A DNA stretch of 64,000 nucleotides from Adiantum capillus-veneris (taxonomy: Eukaryota > Streptophyta > Polypodiopsida > Polypodiales > Pteridaceae): the NCBI GenBank assembly GCA_014529385.2, contig CM043970.1, positions 66,301,496 to 66,365,495 on the forward strand. Reading direction: 5' to 3'. Under the pieces are notes generated by a model. It ran no database searches and was not told the DNA's origin. It saw only the letters and a program-made list of their open reading frames with translations. The position numbers were made by a program, and so were the translations under genes. Positions 1 through 10,591 of the stretch are shown piece after piece; within the stretch, counting starts at the first letter, position 1, and the number at the start of each line of letters is the position of its first letter.

Positions 1-2331
1 CTTGAACTTGTTCATATCACCTTGTGACCAGTCATCTTTGTCGCACATCAAAAATAGGATGTCTATTGATCGCCAAACCTCAGCCTTCGTGTTACGAGTA
101 GTTGGTTCTTGGTCTTTGACTGCAATATGTAGCTTTTTCCAGCTCTGATACTCTACCTTGCTAACATAAGATGTGTTATATATTTTTCCATGTTTTGTTA
201 GCTTCGGATCTCTTGTACCTTGGGGTTTAGATAAAAACCTTCGTGCCTTCACCCCACCGATGGATGGTTTGCATGGGACATCCTTCTCAGCAGTTGATCT
301 CTTGTCATCCCGCTGGATTTTCACATTGCCACCATGAAGCCCCATATCCGACAGTACCAATTCTAAGCACTGCAGGGCTACTTGTCGCTCTGCTGAGTTC
401 TTAATCTTCCAAGCAAACCCGATATATAAGTAGACCAATTTCTCCACAATTCTACAAAGGGCATGCATTATACAGATGTGGACATTCACAAGTGGTATTT
501 TCAAAACAGGTCGAAAAGCAGGATCCTCAATGTGACGTGTTGGAGCTTTTCTCCACCACTTTGGGTCCATGACCTTTGCAGGCTCCATGCAGAACAAACA
601 CGGCGACTTTGCCATTGCACCCATTCCACAATTATACATGCACTTTAATGTTTTGAGGTCACCTGCAAGATGCCACTGAACTTGAAAGTCTCCCCTTCCA
701 TCTAGACGTAGTACCTCTCCCTGGTTAGTCTGTCGATCAATCACCTCCAGAATATTAGTTCGATGGAACACCCAATATAGAATCTCATGATCTTCTTTCT
801 TTACCTGCAACACAAAATAAATGAGACTTAAGTAGATGTGAACATTTGAGCTTACCTGAGAATCTCGCTTACCTCAAACGCACCAAGCCACCATACGTTA
901 GATTCTGATTGAACACTAAAATACAAAGGCTCATCACTGGGACACTTTGAGAGGGCTCTATTCATTAAAGTAATAGTAACACGCTCTAGATTTTTCTCTT
1001 TAACAAGCACACACTCATCCAGTTTTAACACAAAATGTAATACCCCCTCGTGACTCTTCAAATGTGATGTTGTAAAACTCCACCATTCTCTTCTGTAACA
1101 TCTGCAGGTCCATAAAAATATTATTGAACTCATCATATGCCATGTTTGCTCCATGGCCACTGTAAGTTGCTTTAATATGAAAGGGCTGTCCAAGATAGTC
1201 TCCCTGTGCCTCGTTAAGCTGAAGCCTCTCTTTCCAAACACTTGAGGCTGATGGTAGAAGTTTGGATTTTATACCCTTCTTAACAAATATGGATGAGACA
1301 GACTTTTGGATAGCCGAATATCCTCTTTTGCTTACACCAAGTGAATCAAGTGTGCCTTGTATATCTTTTGCAGGCACTGAGTTCTCTGAAATAAAGCGGT
1401 CCACTACATTTCGTTGTAGGACCTTAAACTTCTTGTCATGTACTATATCTGCTGCCAGGCTTCTACTTATAAGTGACTTCAATCTCTTTCCTATATTGGC
1501 TTTGGGGTCAATCTTTTTCTTGTCAGGATAGATTGAATCTCTACATGAAGACAATGCAAAAGTAAATAACAGAAAATTTGCTTCACTAACACTATTTAGG
1601 CACATGAAAACAATGCATAACAAGAAAAAACAAAAAGATTACTTAACTAAGACAATGTAGCCAACCAAGAAGCATCACCTTAATGCTCGGATTATTTTCT
1701 TGAGACCTCCGGATGCAACCTGCAATGTTTCAAGATTGCGCAATTTCTTCTTTCGGATATGACCACCCAAGATGGTGTCCTTCATTTGAAAACTTCACAC
1801 CTTTCCTTTCAGTTCTTGTACCTCTGTTTTGTGTTGCAAAATGGTAACCTGATCTGTAGAATGTAAATGTGAAAGGCGAACAATCTCACATTGTTGAGCT
1901 TGGAGAATGCCCTTGTAAGTTTCAGCTTCTCTTGTAAGAGATTTACAATAACCCAGAAGGCCCTTTTCTCCATCACCAGCAAAGGTCAATAAGCTTGTAG
2001 GATTGAAAAATGGTGGAGACGCATTAGTCATTGGATTCTTAGGGTAGAGAGAGCCTCTCGTCCAAATATCTATGTGTTTAGCTCCTTGAGCTCTGAGCGT
2101 GTCTATGGAAGCAGGAGGTATATGTGTGTTTGTTTTACTACGCTTAATCAATGGTTGGTACTCATTATCCAAATCAATGTGAAGGTGATATTTGGCTCGT
2201 TTCTCGGTAACATTTGTGCCATTTGAGGAGTGCGCCATTAGCCAAATGTACATGTTTAATTGAAAGTGAATAGGGGCTGCGCCTTCGTCCCTCCATGTTA
2301 GCCTCATTCCCTCCATATTGACGAGGTTCAT
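1..2331 (-). pseudogene. Decayed transposase-like gene, three exons visible, runs off the left edge
   Basis: Reading on the minus strand, coding sequence is spread over 2331..1679, 1540..873 and 804..1, separated by GT-AG introns of 138 and 68 bp that keep frame. The first exon has an in-frame TGA at 1797-1795 (context ELKGKV*SFQMKD). The second needs a one-base shift in a G run near 1045-1055 to pass from EESRGG into the LKLDECVLVKEK frame. The last exon has a D-containing segment (HLAGDLKTLKCMY) followed by a CLFCM zinc-type pair and HICIMHALCRIVEKL, which resembles the middle of some eukaryotic DDE transposases in which a GDLK motif precedes CxxC. The family is not certain. With a nonsense codon and a frameshift it is probably dead. 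Confidence 0.5.
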
Positions 2332-3640
2332 TCAATGCAACTGAAAAGAGGATTATCCCTCAATCACTACGAACGAATGTTCAGAAGAGTAAGGAATCTA
2401 CTTAAAGTACACTTTTTGAACTTTTACTATGAAATACCCAGCTCTATTATTTGCCATTTTTTCTAGAGAGAGAGAGTGCAAAAAATACATTTTCTTAGAA
2501 GGCCCTCCAAATGACCTCCGAAATTCCCTAATGCTTGCACACATGGTGTGCACAAATTTGTCAATATGCTAATCACCTCCATAATCTCATGACAAATAAA
2601 GAGGCCCTACTAAAACCCATCCTCTTCCTAATTGAATAAAAAATGTACTATAAAGTGCAAAATAAATGCCAATCATGAATCCCATGTGTAGTCTTATCTA
2701 GATTCCATAAGCATTCTCATGTAGAAGGTCATATCATAAAAAACCAAAATTTAATTGCTGATATCCTTGAAAAAGTATTGTGCATTGTAGCAGAAGCGTA
2801 AAAAATTATTCTGATGTGGAGTTAATTCCACGATATCGATACGCCTTGCATGCAGTCTCTCTAGATGTAGTAGTAGCCTTGTTGCGGAGGAAGACATCAT
2901 TGTGTCTAAATCAAGCCCTTGCTTGCATAATCATGGTCATTCAGCTATGTAGCATGCTAGGAAACCTTGCTTACATGCATCAATTATTATTGAGAAAGTG
3001 ATAGAAAATTGGAAGAATTCACCTTGTTCAATGTTGAAGCATCATAAAAACTTGCTTTGGTCTTGGAGCCCTCCACACCCAATTTGAGAGACAACCTTGT
3101 AGATGTGTGTGTGTGTGTGCGTGTGTAGAGGGTGACACAATGGAATTAGAGTCGTGCACTCTCCTCATGGTGATTCTAATTTAAGTCATAAATGACCCAC
3201 TATTTTTGCACCTTAGGGAGACAACGATCGTTATTGACGTGTCATGCATATATTCATCAATCTTTACATTGATTATGATTGGATTTTCAAATAATATTCC
3301 TTCATTAGTGTACCGCCGGTATCCATTGGTGAGTTCAAATGCTAGCTAGTTATCTAATTAGTTCTTTAGATTGTTTGGTGTCTTACTCATATCCATGATT
3401 GACTTTAGACCATTTATCCTCTGGAGGGTGTGTTTGGTTGACACTAGATCATATGGAGTCCAAAAACCCTCTATGCGACGCTGATGTAGATCAAATTTGA
3501 CAAGAAATAGTTCTAGTGTGCTATCTTTAGAGTTAGATGTGTTTGATAATTCCGTAGGTTGTTCTCGAGTTTTCTCTGGTTTCGAGAATAGTACAACTTT
3601 ATTTTAGCCCCATTGTACACCCTACGTAGCATCAATCTAG
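2332..3640. other. No gene seen; AT-rich spacer
   Basis: No convincing coding frame on either strand. It holds a short GA run near 2467 and a (GT)n tract around 3103-3125. By position it could include the 3' end or LTR of old gypsy element V, but no matching LTR was found in the window. Confidence 0.4.
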
Positions 3641-3873
3641 ATAAAGACTATAACCAGATTGTTCCATTGAAAAACACCCAATTAATTTCACAAGGTCTAG
3701 ACCATGCTATTTTTAGGTTATGTTTATTTTTCCCTAGCTTAGACTGATATAGCAATAATTAGATTGCCTTCTTAACTCTCGACCTGTGATATTATTGTTA
3801 TGCCAATAGTTTCTTTGTTATTGAACCACCTCTTGTTCTAGCATTGCTCTCTATCTGATCTTGTACAACTTTA
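3641..3873 (-). mobile_element. Old Ty3/gypsy element V, integrase C-terminal remnant
   Basis: On the minus strand this reads LLKLYKIR*RAMLEQEVVQ and then, after a frameshift, LLYQSKLGKNKHNLKIAW, the style of a gypsy integrase C-terminus. It joins exactly in frame to KKRLDN at 34752-34770 when element II and one GTAG duplication are removed. It is therefore the far end of the integrase gene found at 34752-35683. Stops and shifts show that it is inactive. Confidence 0.6.
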
Positions 3874-3877
3874 GTAG

Positions 3878-4183
3878 TGAGGCGGTCCGGGGTGGGAAAC
3901 AAGAGAGGCGACCTCTAAACACCCCTCAAGGCTCCCGTGTTGCTCAATTGGGGCTGGGGCAACCACAAGCACAAAAACAACAACACCAAACCCACAGCCA
4001 AACAAGTGAAAGGGCACCACCTAGTTATGGTATGCGAACTAGGACGCAAGAGAGATTTTGGCACAACCAAGAAGATGCACCACACAACACACACAGGCAA
4101 CCTCACACCAAGACACACACAAAATGGACCAGAGAGAGCTAGAGCAAAGGGAAAAGAGAGAGGAATGGATCTTGCGTAATACC
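3878..4183 (-). repeat. Outer piece of the 3' LTR of element II
   Basis: It begins TGAGGCGGTCCGGGG and matches the start of the 5' LTR at 32417 over more than 200 bp, up to about 4103, where the 5' LTR carries a deletion. The last nine bases, CGTAATACC, are the MULE target duplication. The LTR resumes at 24136. Related LTR starts occur at 40582 and 47142 (element III). Confidence 0.8.
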
Positions 4184-4252
4184 GGGGGATATTTCTGGGC
4201 GAGCAGTTTCCGGCGAGCGCTTTTTAGGAATCAGGTGAGCAGATTCCTAAAA
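4184..4252 (+). repeat. Left terminal inverted repeat of the MULE
   Basis: It starts GGGGGATATTTCTGGG directly after the target duplication at 4175-4183. Three related GGCGAGC-type heptamers are spaced through it (near 4198, 4212 and 4234), candidate transposase-binding sites. Its inner part has a perfect 12-bp inverted repeat, TTTTTAGGAATC and GATTCCTAAAAA, around an 8-base loop. It pairs with 24126-24058. Confidence 0.82.
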
Positions 4253-4299
4253 AGATTCTCCCTTCCTCTTTGTGGACTATCTCTCTCTCTCTCTCTCTT

Positions 4300-4302
<3 letters not shown>

Positions 4303-4385
<83 letters not shown>
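4303..4385. repeat. (GA)n tract, subterminal in the MULE
   Basis: About 41 GA units, preceded by a short CT run at 4280-4298. A shorter (GA)n lies just inside the right TIR (24008-24038), in mirrored position. Confidence 0.95.
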
Positions 4386-4387
<2 letters not shown>

Positions 4388-4483
4388 TATAGGTATGTAA
4401 GCTAGACAAATTGTTTCAAAAACAATATAGACAAGGGTACTTAAAACAAGAACTCCCATTAAAAATAAAAAAGTTACATTTTA

Positions 4484-4852
4484 TTAAACTTGCATTACAT
4501 AAACAAGAAGTGTCCATCTGTTGGAAGGCCTGGTTTTAGTAGTTGATGTGCTACCTTCGATTGGCATATTAAGATTCACCACGTTGCTTAGCTGCCGCCT
4601 CATTTCCTCCTCATCCTCCTCTGTGATGAGCCCAATCTTCTTCCAACAAGAGAAAGCTAGTTGTCCCGTCTCGTTCAAATTGATTAAGCTCCGCATATTG
4701 AGTTCCTTGCGGCATTGATAGAGGATATACACGTTGATGGTTGCCTTGAGAGCCTGACGAAACCAGTCGGCTCCATACAATGCCTCTCCATTTGGAATGG
4801 CTTCCATGGCATCCCAGGCAGACTTTATTTTACTCGCAAGATTGTCGGACAT
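4484..4852 (-). CDS. Hypothetical 122-aa protein inside the MULE
   Basis: Open frame beginning MSDNLASKIKSAWDAMEAI, with a mixed, protein-like composition. There is no signal peptide, membrane span or zinc motif. The central part (residues about 20-90) looks helical, with an acidic stretch EEDEEEMRRQL. It lies between the left TIR and the transposase stop codon on the same strand, 254 bp downstream of that gene. It could be a small accessory ORF of the element, as MuDR-type elements have a second gene, but it does not resemble any accessory protein I recognise. No function is proposed. Confidence 0.5.
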   Translation of the reverse strand: MSDNLASKIKSAWDAMEAIPNGEALYGADWFRQALKATINVYILYQCRKELNMRSLINLNETGQLAFSCWKKIGLITEEDEEEMRRQLSNVVNLNMPIEGSTSTTKTRPSNRWTLLVYVMQV

Positions 4853-5106
4853 AGTGAAAGAAGGAGAGGTGTGCTAGGAAGCTAGTGGACGCTTTCACAA
4901 AAAATAACTCAAGTTATGGCAATTTATAGCCACTGTGGTAATATTATATTATTTTATACACGATTTGACACATAAACAACCAGTACTCAAACATGAAAAA
5001 AAGTTGCAAATGAATGTATTCCAATGTGACCATCCTAAGATAAAATTAGAAAGTAGTACAATTGTTTAGGTAAAGCATACTAAGAAGAAGTGAGCATTGT
5101 CAAATG

Positions 5107-8100
5107 CTATGCATCCATGCCTGGATAAGTCCGGCTTCGACTTAGTGCTTTGAAGATATCAACATCTGCTAGGATTGGTTGATGGATAAACATGTTCTCA
5201 TTTTGGCTTAGCCCTAGCACACGCAGATAAATAAAATACAAATGTTTACATGCAAGATATGATTTTTGCTTTGACACCCGTTCCATGAAGTCTGGGCATG
5301 TGCACGATGGCTGGTTGCTAATACAAACTTTGTACATCCTGACATGACCATCTTCACTGTTCGTCTCTAATTTGAAGACCTCACTAACACCATCTGCTGC
5401 ACATATCTCTTCTACGACCTTCGCTCTCAGGGCTAGTGCTAGACTGATCTTGCGAGTAGCATCCTCGGAAATGGAAGTCCGATACCGTACACGTAGACCA
5501 TCTCGCACTGTGGCTCTTGCACTGCCTTCAGGAGTGGATGCATCTTTTGACTTGAAGGGAGAGTTTGTCATATTTTGATCTTGAGCAACTGGCGTTACAT
5601 TACATACTCCTTCTTTGCTTAGCTCCACTTGATACCCCCCTTCATGCAATATTTGCACCTCATCCTCCGATAGGTTGGTGCCCACATGCACGGGCCAAGT
5701 GTGTGGTGGATGAAGAGGCTGTGGCTCAATGTTTTGGTCTACTATATGACAATGCAAGACATGATCTGGACAAAACCAAAACCATTGACGCACCACACCA
5801 TTTGGATGTTTTCGATATCCTTCAAACGCTGGGGCTGGTATGCCAAGGCTAGAACCTGCTATACTGCATCCACACCTGCGTCCGCCTCTTGGTGTGCCAC
5901 TACATGTGACCCTACTACCTTGTGGAGTTCGACGTATGGCCCACATTGCCTCATTGAAATTGTGCTCAACTACATATTGCCCACTAGAACCTATACTTCG
6001 TTTTGGGGTTTGTGATATCCCTTCTTCTGCAAAGTTGATCTTATGTGGTCTTCCACACTTCTTGCGATCTTTGGTGACCGACTTGTACTCAGGCCTATGT
6101 GATGCATCATCTTCCACGTTGATAACCTCATTTGGCTTCCGTTTTTGCCTTGATGTCTCCTTATCTCCTGTTAATGGAGTTGGTTGTTTATACATTGGAG
6201 TGCCCTCAGTAGCCACATTCACTGGTCTAATCACTTGGCTAGGACGTTTTTCATGGCGTTCCGTAAGCTTTATTATTGATGGACCCTTCCCAATGTGTTT
6301 TCCATGGCTGTATGAAATGGCCTTTGTGCTCTGTAAGATGGAATTTGCAAGGTCGGTTGTACATGCATCATATAATGATATGCGTTTACGGAAACCCTCC
6401 CCTTCTAGCCAGCTGCTATGCTTGCTCTCTGCAAGGTTAGTGCGTGGAGTGTTTGGTCCATCAGAGCTACTTTCTACGCATGTCATAATGCCACCCCAAT
6501 GTGCAATACGAATTTCCCACCAACTAAGCCATGAATCCATGTATGGAATGTTACGGTCTATGCAATGACCGTTACGCCACCATTGGCGTATCAGACGAGC
6601 CTCTGCTGCTGCAGCCTCTTTTGTTGGTGCTTGCCTCCACTTCTCACACATTTCTTTGTGTGTGTGTTGAGAAGCTTGCACCACATACTTCATTGTGTGT
6701 TGATTCAAGCTTTGCTTCCAATGGAAAAGACAAGAACGCTCTCGGACGCTCATTGTATTGGTCTTGTCACCACCATTGAAAACAATTCGAATTGCATTCC
6801 AATTTGCTTGAGCTTCATCAGCCATATAGCCAAAGAAATTTGCTTTGTCACACCCACATGATATCATTACATCATCAAGGCACTCCCAAAACAAACATTG
6901 CGTTTCCATGTCTTCCTGTTTCATTTCACAAGTTGCAATAGTCAAAAGGTCCTGCATGCTGCAAACAAATTGTTTTAGAGAGAGTAAATGGAAATCCACA
7001 AAGCTCTTAAGATAGGCCATGTACCTTGGATCATAGACATGACAGGCCATAGTCACCCAATCGTTAACACATCTGGTGTGATCAAATTGGATCCACGCAC
7101 GTCGAAGATCACCATCCCGGTCTTGTCTCATTCGGTTGACTAGGTCCACATCGGATGCCGGACCAATTGTGGACATTTTGAAGACATAACATTTCTCCCC
7201 CTCCATACCTTGACCAGGAAACCGGCTTCCATGGAAAAACTCATATGTGCAGTCTTGCTTCAGTTTTAGGAGTGCATCAATGCCAAAAGATTCTTTGTCA
7301 ACCCCTCTACGTAAAATAGATACTGACCTCCGAAACCTCCCAATGTTAAGAGTGTTTAGATTAAAAAATAATTTAGCATAGAGTTTTGCATCGAAATAAG
7401 AATCTACAAAATGCTCATACCAGTTATCTTGCACCAACGGGCCCAAATCCTCAGCGATTGCAAATAGCTGTTGCTCGCCTAAAATACCTTCGTTGGTGTT
7501 GTTGCGAAGAAGTGTTGTACTTATAATTTCTTTTGCCAAACACATTTGAACCTTCCTGGTTCCTGCGTGTGGGTCAACAATCAAAATCCTTTGCACCATC
7601 AGCTTGGTGTTGTCTGTTAGTGTTTTGGATGTGCCGCTGCGCACATCGTGTCGATGTGTGCCACGATGAATCATAACTCTAGTGGCAGTCTCATCGGATG
7701 GCATGACATAGTATACTACACAATCACATGTTGTAATACAAAAAGCAATTGCCTTACAAAAATGGCATGTAAGGCTCTTATCTCCAACCTTACAATATTC
7801 CCCAGGTCCAGTTGCTTTTTGTATGTACCCGTTGAAATGATTTGTATTGGGAATATGGTAATTAACCAAGCGGACACATTGTTCATTCATGCACTTGAGA
7901 GATCCTATGCAATGACTAAGACGCACTACACGTGCAAATACAATATTGGATGTAGTAGGCTTCGACCACAAATGAGGATCATACTTATGCTCCATCGCAT
8001 CCATATGGTGCAACTTTCCCATGGTAGGTGGAAATTCTAGAACGAGATCGCCATTGTAAGACCTTGGAATCTCTGTAAGTTGTTCCACTACTTTGATTTG

Positions 8101-8547
8101 CATTAACAGCTTTGTCAATGTGCCCTTCTTCTCGGCCTGTAAGAGCTTTTGTCTTGTAGTCCTTTTGAAGCTGTTTAAGGGCAAAACTCGAGGGGGGGTA
8201 CATAGATCTATTAACTCCTTCGGACTGAATTGCATCTTTGACGGACTATCCACAATGGAAATAGGAATCATGCTAGGTGAGCCGGCATACTGTGTTTGAT
8301 GAGATACATTGACTTTGTATTTACGTGAAAGCTGCTCATCCAATACATAGATGAATTCACCCAAATTGTTGAGAGTCCTCTCAAGAGGCAAATTCATTTC
8401 AATATCACCTACTTCGATAACAACATCTAAAGTTGTAAATTGCATTGGAGAAATTAATTCTAAAAGAAATGATTCAGATATTATGAATTTACCATTGTAA
8501 AAAGGATAAGAAAACTCTTTACCCAAGAAATATAAAGAGCAAGCCAT
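5107..8547 (-). CDS. MULE-like DDE transposase with C-terminal SWIM zinc finger, 1146 aa
   Basis: Single uninterrupted frame. Residues about 213-300 hold Cys pairs (CHFC at 261-264) ending in HRGTHRH (294-300), like the GCM/FLYWCH-type DNA-binding fingers found in such transposases. The catalytic part has D489 (FDHTR), D577 (GYMADEAQ), a C606-x2-H609 pair (CLFH) and E707 (NLAESKH), the D-D-CxxH-E order of Mutator-like transposases. Residues 760-850 are a basic linker. A SWIM finger lies at C1082-x-C1084 ... C1100-x-H1102. The expected role is nuclear cut-and-paste transposition by binding the TIRs at 4184 and 24126. All expected catalytic residues are present. The ATG at 8547 is the first in frame and fits the family length. 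The gene is divergent from the methyltransferase gene. A relative lies at 63409-64000. Confidence 0.85.
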   Translation of the reverse strand: MACSLYFLGKEFSYPFYNGKFIISESFLLELISPMQFTTLDVVIEVGDIEMNLPLERTLNNLGEFIYVLDEQLSRKYKVNVSHQTQYAGSPSMIPISIVDSPSKMQFSPKELIDLCTPPRVLPLNSFKRTTRQKLLQAEKKGTLTKLLMQIKVVEQLTEIPRSYNGDLVLEFPPTMGKLHHMDAMEHKYDPHLWSKPTTSNIVFARVVRLSHCIGSLKCMNEQCVRLVNYHIPNTNHFNGYIQKATGPGEYCKVGDKSLTCHFCKAIAFCITTCDCVVYYVMPSDETATRVMIHRGTHRHDVRSGTSKTLTDNTKLMVQRILIVDPHAGTRKVQMCLAKEIISTTLLRNNTNEGILGEQQLFAIAEDLGPLVQDNWYEHFVDSYFDAKLYAKLFFNLNTLNIGRFRRSVSILRRGVDKESFGIDALLKLKQDCTYEFFHGSRFPGQGMEGEKCYVFKMSTIGPASDVDLVNRMRQDRDGDLRRAWIQFDHTRCVNDWVTMACHVYDPRYMAYLKSFVDFHLLSLKQFVCSMQDLLTIATCEMKQEDMETQCLFWECLDDVMISCGCDKANFFGYMADEAQANWNAIRIVFNGGDKTNTMSVRERSCLFHWKQSLNQHTMKYVVQASQHTHKEMCEKWRQAPTKEAAAAEARLIRQWWRNGHCIDRNIPYMDSWLSWWEIRIAHWGGIMTCVESSSDGPNTPRTNLAESKHSSWLEGEGFRKRISLYDACTTDLANSILQSTKAISYSHGKHIGKGPSIIKLTERHEKRPSQVIRPVNVATEGTPMYKQPTPLTGDKETSRQKRKPNEVINVEDDASHRPEYKSVTKDRKKCGRPHKINFAEEGISQTPKRSIGSSGQYVVEHNFNEAMWAIRRTPQGSRVTCSGTPRGGRRCGCSIAGSSLGIPAPAFEGYRKHPNGVVRQWFWFCPDHVLHCHIVDQNIEPQPLHPPHTWPVHVGTNLSEDEVQILHEGGYQVELSKEGVCNVTPVAQDQNMTNSPFKSKDASTPEGSARATVRDGLRVRYRTSISEDATRKISLALALRAKVVEEICAADGVSEVFKLETNSEDGHVRMYKVCISNQPSCTCPDFMERVSKQKSYLACKHLYFIYLRVLGLSQNENMFIHQPILADVDIFKALSRSRTYPGMDA

Positions 8548-9130
8548 AATAATATGCTAAGCAAATAATTAAGCACAAGATCACATTGTATAAGCTAAAA
8601 CAAATTGATTATATACTCACATCTAATAAGTCGCCGTTATAAATTTAAATTTAATATTATTTTATTAAATTAAAATATTAATATTAAAAAATATGATTTT
8701 TTTTAAAAAAAATACAAAATATTTGTTTGTGATTGTGTGTGTGATCACAGGCTGGAGCGTTTTGCGTGGGTGAAAGCAAGGCACTAACGCAAGATGGTCC
8801 TTTTGTTGTTGCATTCGCCTAGAAAGAGGCAGACGTAGAAGAGAAGGGTTCTTAATTCCACCAAAATCAGTAGAGTTACAACCCACCCAAAAAAGTTTGT
8901 TGAAGTCATGTTAACCGTTGCCAATGTGAATGTTCTCTTGATTGAGTACGCAGTGTAAGCTTTTTTTTATCTCTACGAAATTTGAGAAAATGATTCTCTG
9001 TAGTAGGCGTCTCCAATTTTGAGCCCAATTTTAATTAGGTATGCTAGACAAAGTTAGGCAGCTTTATTTATGAAATCCATCTACTGGTTGGAAAACTTGA
9101 GGGGGCGAGATGAGACGGGGATGGGCGGAG

Positions 9131-9213
9131 GCCGTAGGTTGGGTTTGGGGGGGGGGGGGGGGGGCGTGGGCGCAGGAGCGGAGGTGGGGGCGGGATGAGG
9201 CCGCAGGTTGGGT

Positions 9214-9249
<36 letters not shown>

Positions 9250-9400
9250 GGGGCGTGGGCGCAGGAGCGGAGGCGGGGGCAGGGCCGCAGGTTGGGTTGG
9301 GGGGGGGGGGCGTGGGCGCAGGAGCGGGGGCGGGGACAGGGCCGCAGGTTGGGTTGGGAGGGGGGCCCGTGGGCACATGAGCGGAGGCGGGGGTGGGATG
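9131..9400 (+). repeat. Four tandem GC-rich units with long G runs
   Basis: Units start at 9131, 9200, 9284 and 9341 with GCCGYAGGTTGGGT, followed by a G run (18, 33, 12 and shorter) and GTGGGCGCAGGAGCGG-like sequence. Most length variation is in the G runs. The plus strand has many GGG tracts close together, so G-quadruplex folding is plausible (inference). G-run lengths in the assembly may be unreliable. Confidence 0.85.
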
Positions 9401-9435
9401 ATGAGGGGGGGAGGGGGAGGAGCGGACTCGCCCAT

Positions 9436-9610
9436 GGCTAGCGTGTTGGCCATGGGCGGGCACACGCTCCACACGGGAGAGTGTGCCCGCCCATGGCCAA
9501 TGCGCTGGCTGTGGGCGCGTGGGCGCCCATGGGCGCCTCTGCCTCTGGCCACGCATTCGCCAGAGGTGGGCACACGCCGAGCGTGTGCCTGCCTCTGGCC
9601 AACGCGTGGC
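9436..9610. repeat. Two GC-rich hairpins
   Basis: The first has arms of about 21 bp around 9449-9496 (GGCCATGGGCGGGCACAC with its complement). The second, about 9560-9600, has arms CCAGAGGTGGGCACACGC and GCGTGTGCCTGCCTCTGG around three bases. They lie just outside the larger inverted repeat at 9644-10005. Confidence 0.75.
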
Positions 9611-9643
9611 AAGAGGCAGAGGCACCCGCGGGCCCACGCGCGT

Positions 9644-10005
9644 CCACGTGGACACGCAACGTAGGTGGCCGTTGTGTGTCCACGTGGTCTGGCCACGTGT
9701 ATCGTCGCCAATCGACGATAGACGTGGCTCGCCACGTGGTCACGTGCCCTGCCACGGAGGCAGTAACATGGCCACGTGTCCTGCCACGTGGCGCCTCTTA
9801 AGGCGCCACGTGTCGTGCCACGTGTACAGCCGCCCAACGACAGCCGCCCAACGACAATACACGTGGCAGGACACGTGGCCACGTTACTGCCTCTGTGGCA
9901 GGGCACGTGACCACGTGGTGAGCCACATGTATCGTCGGTTGGCGACGGTACACGTGGCCAGACCACGTGGACACGCAACGGCCACCTGCGTTGCGTGTCC
10001 ACATG
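9644..10005. repeat. Long inverted repeat, arms about 145 bp
   Basis: The left arm 9644-9790 pairs with the right arm 9861-10005, about 90% by eye. The arms are rich in CACGTG. The loop holds a GGCGCC..TTAA..GGCGCC palindrome (9791-9808) and a 14-bp tandem duplication ACAGCCGCCCAACG (about 9826-9853). RNA from either strand could form a long hairpin, and the DNA could extrude a cruciform. Confidence 0.88.
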
Positions 10006-10440
10006 GCGTGTGTGTGTGTGAACACACAAACCAACTTAAACACGCACGCACACACGGGCGCGTGTGTGTGTACACACACACACACTGGCGTGCGTGTGTG
10101 CACCACACAGACACGCCTCAGTGCAGCGTGTGTGTGTGTGGCGCACACACACGTGCGCCTGCGTGCAGCGTGTGTGTGTGCGCGCACACACACGTACACA
10201 CGCATGTGCACGCGCACACACACACACACACACACACGCTGCACGCACACACACACGCACACACACACACAGGTTGCACACACACAAGCACACACGCACA
10301 CACACACATGCACGCGCACACTACACACACGCACACACGCTGCACATACACATACGCTGCACGTACACACAAAAGCACAGGCACACACGCGCGGACATGG
10401 CAAAACACACACACAGAGACACATTCCTTTCTCTCACACA
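10006..10440. repeat. CA/TG-rich alternating purine-pyrimidine block
   Basis: A degenerate mixture of (CA)n, (TG)n and CGCG steps, including short palindromes such as GTGTGTGTGTACACACACAC. Such sequence favours Z-DNA and slippage. It has no coding value, although open frames cross it in several phases. Confidence 0.85.
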
Positions 10441-10494
10441 CACAGTCATAAAAAAAAATAATTAAAATTAAAATTAATAAAAAATTAACAGCTT

Positions 10495-10591
10495 TATAAA
10501 TTGACCTTCTCTTCTTCATTTTTCTTCTTCTCTATTCTCTTGTGCTACACAGATCTCTCTGTCTCTCTGTCTCTCTCTCTCTCTCTCTCTC
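10495..10591 (+). promoter_or_regulatory. Candidate core promoter of the ParB-methyltransferase gene
   Basis: TATAAA at 10495-10500 lies in an AT-rich stretch about 180 bp before the ATG. It is followed at about 10550-10591 by a CT-rich tract like the pyrimidine patches of plant core promoters. The start site cannot be fixed without RNA data. Confidence 0.45.

Noticed and set aside
2780-3001. 73-aa plus-strand ORF
   Set aside because: No recognisable motif, no splice context, and AT-rich surroundings with stops in every frame.
4224-4409. Leu/Ser and Arg/Glu repeat proteins over GA tracts (also at 40.7 kb)
   Set aside because: Pure translations of (GA)n in both strands, without other coding content.
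5372-6861. Plus-strand frames opposite the SWIM transposase
   Set aside because: They are antisense shadows of a much longer frame that carries recognisable catalytic motifs.
9644-10005. CACGTG motifs as true G-box promoter elements
   Set aside because: Their number follows from the palindromic repeat itself; no separate evidence of regulation.
9064-10519. Long open frames on both strands through the GC-rich and CA/TG region
   Set aside because: They are Gly/Pro/Arg or Cys/Val/Thr/His runs from simple repeats, open in several frames at once, and lie in the palindromic spacer.
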